NCBI GenBank assembly: GCA_026396375.1
Contig: JAPLWW010000024.1
Location: 1 to 7,748 of the forward strand
Source of the DNA: Microcaldota archaeon
Lineage (GTDB): Archaea > Micrarchaeota > Micrarchaeia > Anstonellales > J096
Reading direction: 5' to 3'
DNA: 7,748 bases
Shown here: positions 5,033 through 7,748 of the stretch, in pieces
Position numbering within the stretch: the stretch's first letter is position 1
Layout: each line of letters opens with the position of its first letter
Program-made: the position numbers and the translations under genes
The notes under the pieces: generated by a model
The model's input: the letters and a program-made list of their open reading frames with translations, nothing else
Database searches by the model: none
What the model was told of the DNA's origin: nothing

Positions 5033-6109
5033 ATGAAATACCAAATATTCATCATTCTGGGGATCATGCTAGTGCTGTTCGGGTGCCTGGACAACGGGAC
5101 AACCGTCTCTGACACAAATGCAACAATAAACAATGGCAACAATGCAGGAGGAGGGGGAAGCGTGGTGATAACCTCGAACAGCTCCCAGCAGAGCAACACA
5201 AGCGGGAAGCAGAACAACACCATCACAAATGAAAACAAGACCAACAATACCCTAGGCAATGATTTCAGCAAGATAAGGGCATATGCCGCAAATGCCAATG
5301 ACACCCTGTTCATAAGGGCATACAATATATCAATAGGCGGAAACCAGGACCCTTCAAGGGACGAGAACAGCAGATTGACAATGATCTCGAAAGGGGACTT
5401 TGACGCTGCAGTGATAGACGTTTCAGCCAACAAGAAGGATGACGCGGTCTACACCATATTGGCAAACGTCGATGACCTTGAAGTCGAGATGTTTCCATTG
5501 GTTACTTCAGACAACAAGGAAGTCATAAGAGCGATAATAAACGCAACCAAGCCAGGATACCTGATACTGCCAAACACGCCGGTAGCCCAGGACCTGGGGG
5601 ATTTCCAAAGCAACAACGGCCCATCGGTTATTTTCGTAAAGGACAGGGACACGGAAACCTATGCTGGCATAACTTTCCAGTTCCTGAACCCGCCTTTGGG
5701 AACAACAGAGGACAGATTGTTTGACAACCCAAACAACGATGCCATAGCATTCATGATCAAGGACAGGGATTTCACTGCAGTCTTCCCGAATGACATAAGG
5801 GGAGGGGGAACTATAAAGATCTCGACAAAATATGGCAGTGCGCTGCAGGCGGATTTCGTGACAACGCCGAACTACGGGGCTGACGTTGAAGCGGATGCAT
5901 TGAGCCTTTTTGCCTCAAAAACCAAGCCGGCTTTTGCGCTTGTTGAAGGATACAAAAGGGGATCATCGACAAAGACAACAGATCCTTATGAGACTGCAAA
6001 GTCCGCGTTCGGGGGATACAAGACAAATGTCACGGCCCTCTGGAACTGCAAGTACTATATGCTATCCTACAACGGTGTAAGCTATGAAGGCAAGTGCATT
6101 GCGAAATAG
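5033..6109 (+). CDS. Lipoprotein with degenerate ComEC-like metallo-beta-lactamase fold
   Basis: Predicted surface lipoprotein, 358 residues. Residues 1-18 are a lipoprotein signal ending in the lipobox LFGC, with C18 as the lipidated residue. Residues 19-76 are a flexible Asn/Ser/Thr/Gly-rich linker with seven N-x-(S/T) sequons. Residues about 84-355 appear colinear with the C-terminal metallo-beta-lactamase domain of ComEC-type proteins: an opening strand region (LFIRAYNISIGG), AAVIDVSA, a strand leading to LVTSDNKEV, FLNPP, NNDAIAFMI, FPND and TPNYGAD. The metal ligands are gone. THxHxDH is replaced by TSDNKEV (158-164), and the HH of GHHGS by N280-Y281; only D254, in the position of the TGD aspartate, remains. 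It is therefore probably a non-catalytic binding or structural domain. C339 and C355 may form a disulfide. Start 5033 is chosen from the promoter and signal peptide over ATG 5000. Its end overlaps pyrH. Confidence 0.8.
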   Translation: MKYQIFIILGIMLVLFGCLDNGTTVSDTNATINNGNNAGGGGSVVITSNSSQQSNTSGKQNNTITNENKTNNTLGNDFSKIRAYAANANDTLFIRAYNISIGGNQDPSRDENSRLTMISKGDFDAAVIDVSANKKDDAVYTILANVDDLEVEMFPLVTSDNKEVIRAIINATKPGYLILPNTPVAQDLGDFQSNNGPSVIFVKDRDTETYAGITFQFLNPPLGTTEDRLFDNPNNDAIAFMIKDRDFTAVFPNDIRGGGTIKISTKYGSALQADFVTTPNYGADVEADALSLFASKTKPAFALVEGYKRGSSTKTTDPYETAKSAFGGYKTNVTALWNCKYYMLSYNGVSYEGKCIAK

Positions 6110-6776
6110 GATAATAACCCTGTCGATTGGGGGAAGCATGCTCAACCCAGGGACCCCTGATGTCAATGAAATAAGGAAAATAGCGTCATTGATCAATAGC
6201 CTAGATCTTAAATTCATGATAACCGTTGGAGGCGGAAAGGCCGCAAGGGCGATGGTTGACTCTGCAAGGAAGCTTGGGATAAGCGAATTTTATTCTGATG
6301 AGATAGCTATACTCCAGACAAGGGAAAACGCGATGCTGCTCAAGGGAGAGCTTGAGGGTGCCTATCCTAGCATTCCAAAGACTCCTGATGAGGCTGCAGA
6401 CGCGATAAATAGGTACAAGTGCGTTGTTTCCGGAGGCATGATCCCGGGCTATACCACTGATTCTGTTGCAGTGATCCTGGCAGAGGCCTGCGGGTCAAGA
6501 AGGCTGGTCAACGTAACCAATGTTGATGGCGTTTATAACAAGGATCCGAAGGAAAAGGGAGCCAAGAAATATAAGAAAATGACGCTTTCAGCGTTTGCTG
6601 ATCTGGCAGTCAAAACAGACCAGAGGAAGGCAGGGACAAACTTCGTTTTCGACAGCATCGCGGCAAAATTGGCAAAAAGGTCGAAGATAGAGATAGATAT
6701 TGTCTCAGGCAAGGATTTGGCCAGCATAAAGAACGCCATACTTGGCAAGAAGCATAATGGAACTGTGATATCCTAG
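6084..6776 (+). CDS. pyrH: Archaeal UMP kinase
   Basis: Cytosolic amino-acid-kinase-fold enzyme that phosphorylates UMP to UDP with ATP in pyrimidine nucleotide synthesis; 230 residues, normal for the archaeal type. Visible motifs are SIGGS (14-18) and VGGGK (48-52) for phosphate binding, SDEIAIL (71-77), GGMIPGYTTD (117-126) for the UMP site, TNVDGVYNKDP (145-155) for ATP binding, and KAG (182-184) near the C-terminus. The ATG at 6084 overlaps the preceding lipoprotein gene by 26 bp and has GGTG 6 nt upstream. A TTG at 6099, preceded by AAGG, would give a more typical N-terminus (M-R-N-R-I-I-T-L-S-I-G-G-S), so the start is uncertain by five residues. The overlap implies co-transcription with the lipoprotein; a weak TATA-like string at 6056-6061 could give extra initiation. 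Confidence 0.95.
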   Translation: MKASALRNRIITLSIGGSMLNPGTPDVNEIRKIASLINSLDLKFMITVGGGKAARAMVDSARKLGISEFYSDEIAILQTRENAMLLKGELEGAYPSIPKTPDEAADAINRYKCVVSGGMIPGYTTDSVAVILAEACGSRRLVNVTNVDGVYNKDPKEKGAKKYKKMTLSAFADLAVKTDQRKAGTNFVFDSIAAKLAKRSKIEIDIVSGKDLASIKNAILGKKHNGTVIS

Positions 6777-6786
6777 CAGCGAAGCT

Positions 6787-6792
6787 GGCGGT
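6787..6792 (+). promoter_or_regulatory. Ribosome binding site of the DUF2061 gene
   Basis: GGCGGT, one mismatch from GGAGGT, ends 5 nt before ATG 6798. It favours that ATG over TTG 6792, which would overlap the site itself. Confidence 0.5.
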
Positions 6793-6797
6793 TGAAA

Positions 6798-7031
6798 ATG
6801 AAACCAACTTATCATTTTGGGGACAGCTGGAAAAGGTCTATTCTTAAGACTGTGACATACAGGATTGCAATAATAATACTTGATTTCGTGGCGGTATACC
6901 TCCTTACAGGGAAATCCGATTTAGCAGTCGGATTCGTTATAGTAAGCAATATCTACTCAAGCATAAGCTACTACATACACGAAAGGGTTTGGGATAGGAT
7001 AAAGTGGGGGCTGGTTAAAAGCAAATCATAG
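6798..7031 (+). CDS. DUF2061 family small membrane protein
   Basis: A 77-residue membrane protein of unknown function. The family layout is visible: a basic SWKRSILKTVTYRI entry (residues 10-23), membrane segment 1 at about 23-37, the turn LLTGKSDLAVG, membrane segment 2 at about 42-58, and the terminal signature YYIHERVWDRIKWG (58-71), which is the most diagnostic part of DUF2061. The start is ATG 6798, preceded by GGCGGT; TTG 6792 would add two residues. It begins 21 bases after the pyrH stop, so it is probably the last gene of that cluster. DUF2061 proteins also occur in bacteria, sometimes near sulfate assimilation genes, but nothing here points to that pathway. The 3' end overlaps convergent psmA by 6 bp. 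Confidence 0.85.
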   Translation: MKPTYHFGDSWKRSILKTVTYRIAIIILDFVAVYLLTGKSDLAVGFVIVSNIYSSISYYIHERVWDRIKWGLVKSKS

Positions 7032-7727
7032 GTATTTCTTTATCACTTTTTCAGGTACTTCCTTGAAGATTCCCTCCTTTGACTCAAGCGCGAATGCCTC
7101 GATCTCGAAGTTCTTCTCCTCCTCATTCTCTGAAAGGCACTTGATTGCCAATTTGACCGCTTCATCAAGCTTCATGTCCTTCTGGTAATGCTTTTTGAGG
7201 TATTCCTCTGCCTCGGTCTTCCTGCTTCCGATCGCGTTTGCATGGTATCCCACCATTGCCCCGCTCGGCTCTATCTCATAAAGGTTGATCTTGTTTCCGT
7301 CGAATCCCCCAACAAGAAGAGAGATTCCGAAAGGCCTGACTCCGCCGTATTGGGTGTAAGACTGCATTATGTCAGCAAGATATTTCACAAGGTTCACTGT
7401 TGAAATAGGCTCGCTATACACGACCCTGTGCCTTATTGCCTGGTCCCTTGCCAGCTCGACAAGCTTCCTTGCGTCCGCAATCAATCCTGAAGCGGTGATA
7501 TAGATGTGGGTATCCACCTCGAATATTTTCCTTATTGAATCTGGAACAATCAGCGGAGAGTATATGGACTTGACTGCGGCCATTGCAATCCCGTCCTTGG
7601 CTATTATCCCTAGGCTAGTCGCCCCCCTTTTTACCGCCTCCTTGGCGTACTCTACCTGGAACAGCCTGCCGTCTGGGCTGAAAACTGTCATTGCCTTGTC
7701 ATAAGCTTGCGGAGATGCACCATACAT
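7026..7727 (-). CDS. psmA: 20S proteasome alpha subunit
   Basis: Structural subunit of the outer alpha rings of the archaeal 20S proteasome. The rings gate substrate entry and dock the PAN or Cdc48-type ATPases; the subunit is not itself proteolytic. It has 233 residues, the usual size. Landmarks are TVFSPDGRLFQVEYAKEAVK (14-33), the classic alpha-type signature; SGLIADAR (80-87); YTQYGGVRPFG (124-134); and an acidic C-terminal region. K67 in SIRKI aligns with Thermoplasma K66, the pocket lysine that receives the HbYX tail of the ATPase. The gate-turn motif normally read as YDR is Y9-D10-K11 here. ATG 7727 gives a normal-length N-terminal gate; an in-frame TTG at 7736 would add three residues. 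TGATC just upstream may act as a ribosome binding site. Any promoter lies beyond the right edge. The gene converges on and overlaps the DUF2061 gene. Confidence 0.96.
   Translation of the reverse strand: MYGASPQAYDKAMTVFSPDGRLFQVEYAKEAVKRGATSLGIIAKDGIAMAAVKSIYSPLIVPDSIRKIFEVDTHIYITASGLIADARKLVELARDQAIRHRVVYSEPISTVNLVKYLADIMQSYTQYGGVRPFGISLLVGGFDGNKINLYEIEPSGAMVGYHANAIGSRKTEAEEYLKKHYQKDMKLDEAVKLAIKCLSENEEEKNFEIEAFALESKEGIFKEVPEKVIKKYL
7033..7051 (+). terminator. Possible oligo-T terminator after the DUF2061 gene
   Basis: Immediately past the DUF2061 stop, the plus strand is pyrimidine-rich and T-rich and ends in five Ts (7047-7051). Archaeal RNA polymerase can terminate at such T tracts without a hairpin. 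The tract lies inside the 3' end of psmA, so codon content could also explain it. On the other strand, a weaker T-rich stretch (7014-7025) lies just past the psmA stop. Confidence 0.3.
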
Positions 7728-7748
7728 TTTGATCAACCAAATTGATGT

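Noticed and set aside
4606..5433. 275-codon minus-strand open frame
   Set aside because: It lies opposite the DUF2070 3' end, a promoter and the lipoprotein gene, all well supported on the plus strand. Strong AGG/ATA codon bias leaves few stops in the antisense frame, and the translation has no recognisable domain.
6054..6061. Internal promoter for pyrH (TATA-like string about 26 nt before ATG 6084)
   Set aside because: It does not match the TTTTTAA pattern at -30, lies within coding sequence, and pyrH has a GGTG ribosome binding site; co-transcription is the simpler reading.

Overview
This window is archaeal. The clearest markers are a 20S proteasome alpha subunit (psmA), an archaeal-type UMP kinase (pyrH), a DUF2070 membrane protein, an archaeal-style arginyl-tRNA synthetase, and TATA-type promoters with leaderless starts. 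Codon use leans strongly to AGG for arginine and ATA for isoleucine. Gene order and small gene sizes would suit a DPANN-type archaeon such as the Micrarchaeota/Diapherotrites group, but that placement is only a guess. The DNA is densely coding: the longest gap is about 170 bases, and there is no tRNA, rRNA, CRISPR array or insertion sequence.

Layout. (1) At 1-1279 on the minus strand lies argS, cut by the left edge and lacking its C-terminal anticodon-binding region. (2) The divergent intergenic region 1280-1451 holds the argS promoter and four copies of the 9-bp palindrome TATC(C/G)GATA, arranged as two equal inverted pairs. One pair encloses the TATA box of the next gene. (3) At 1452-2363 lies a class II Fic protein with a C-terminal excisionase/MerR-like helix-turn-helix, the obvious candidate to bind those boxes. 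(4) At 2450-3010 lies an unrecognised secreted or lipid-anchored protein. (5) At 3058-4984 a 68-residue helical protein and a DUF2070 membrane protein form a two-gene operon. (6) At 5033-7031 three genes lie close together: a lipoprotein whose globular domain looks like a ComEC-type metallo-beta-lactamase fold stripped of its metal ligands, then pyrH, then a small DUF2061 membrane protein. (7) At 7026-7727 on the minus strand lies psmA, meeting the DUF2061 gene tail to tail with a 6-bp overlap.

Two patterns tie the window together. First, five genes (argS, fic, the 2450 protein, the 68-aa gene and the 5033 lipoprotein) each carry a TTTTTAA-like box whose first base lies exactly 30 nt before the ATG. 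This is the geometry of leaderless archaeal transcripts, and it moves three starts downstream of the longest ORF: 1452, 3058 and 5033. Operon-internal genes instead have Shine-Dalgarno-like sequences. Second, the Fic-HTH protein and its box array look like a self-contained autoregulatory switch, possibly also touching argS.

The best candidates for something undescribed are the Fic-HTH/operator module and the metal-site-less, glycosylation-rich beta-lactamase-fold lipoprotein.
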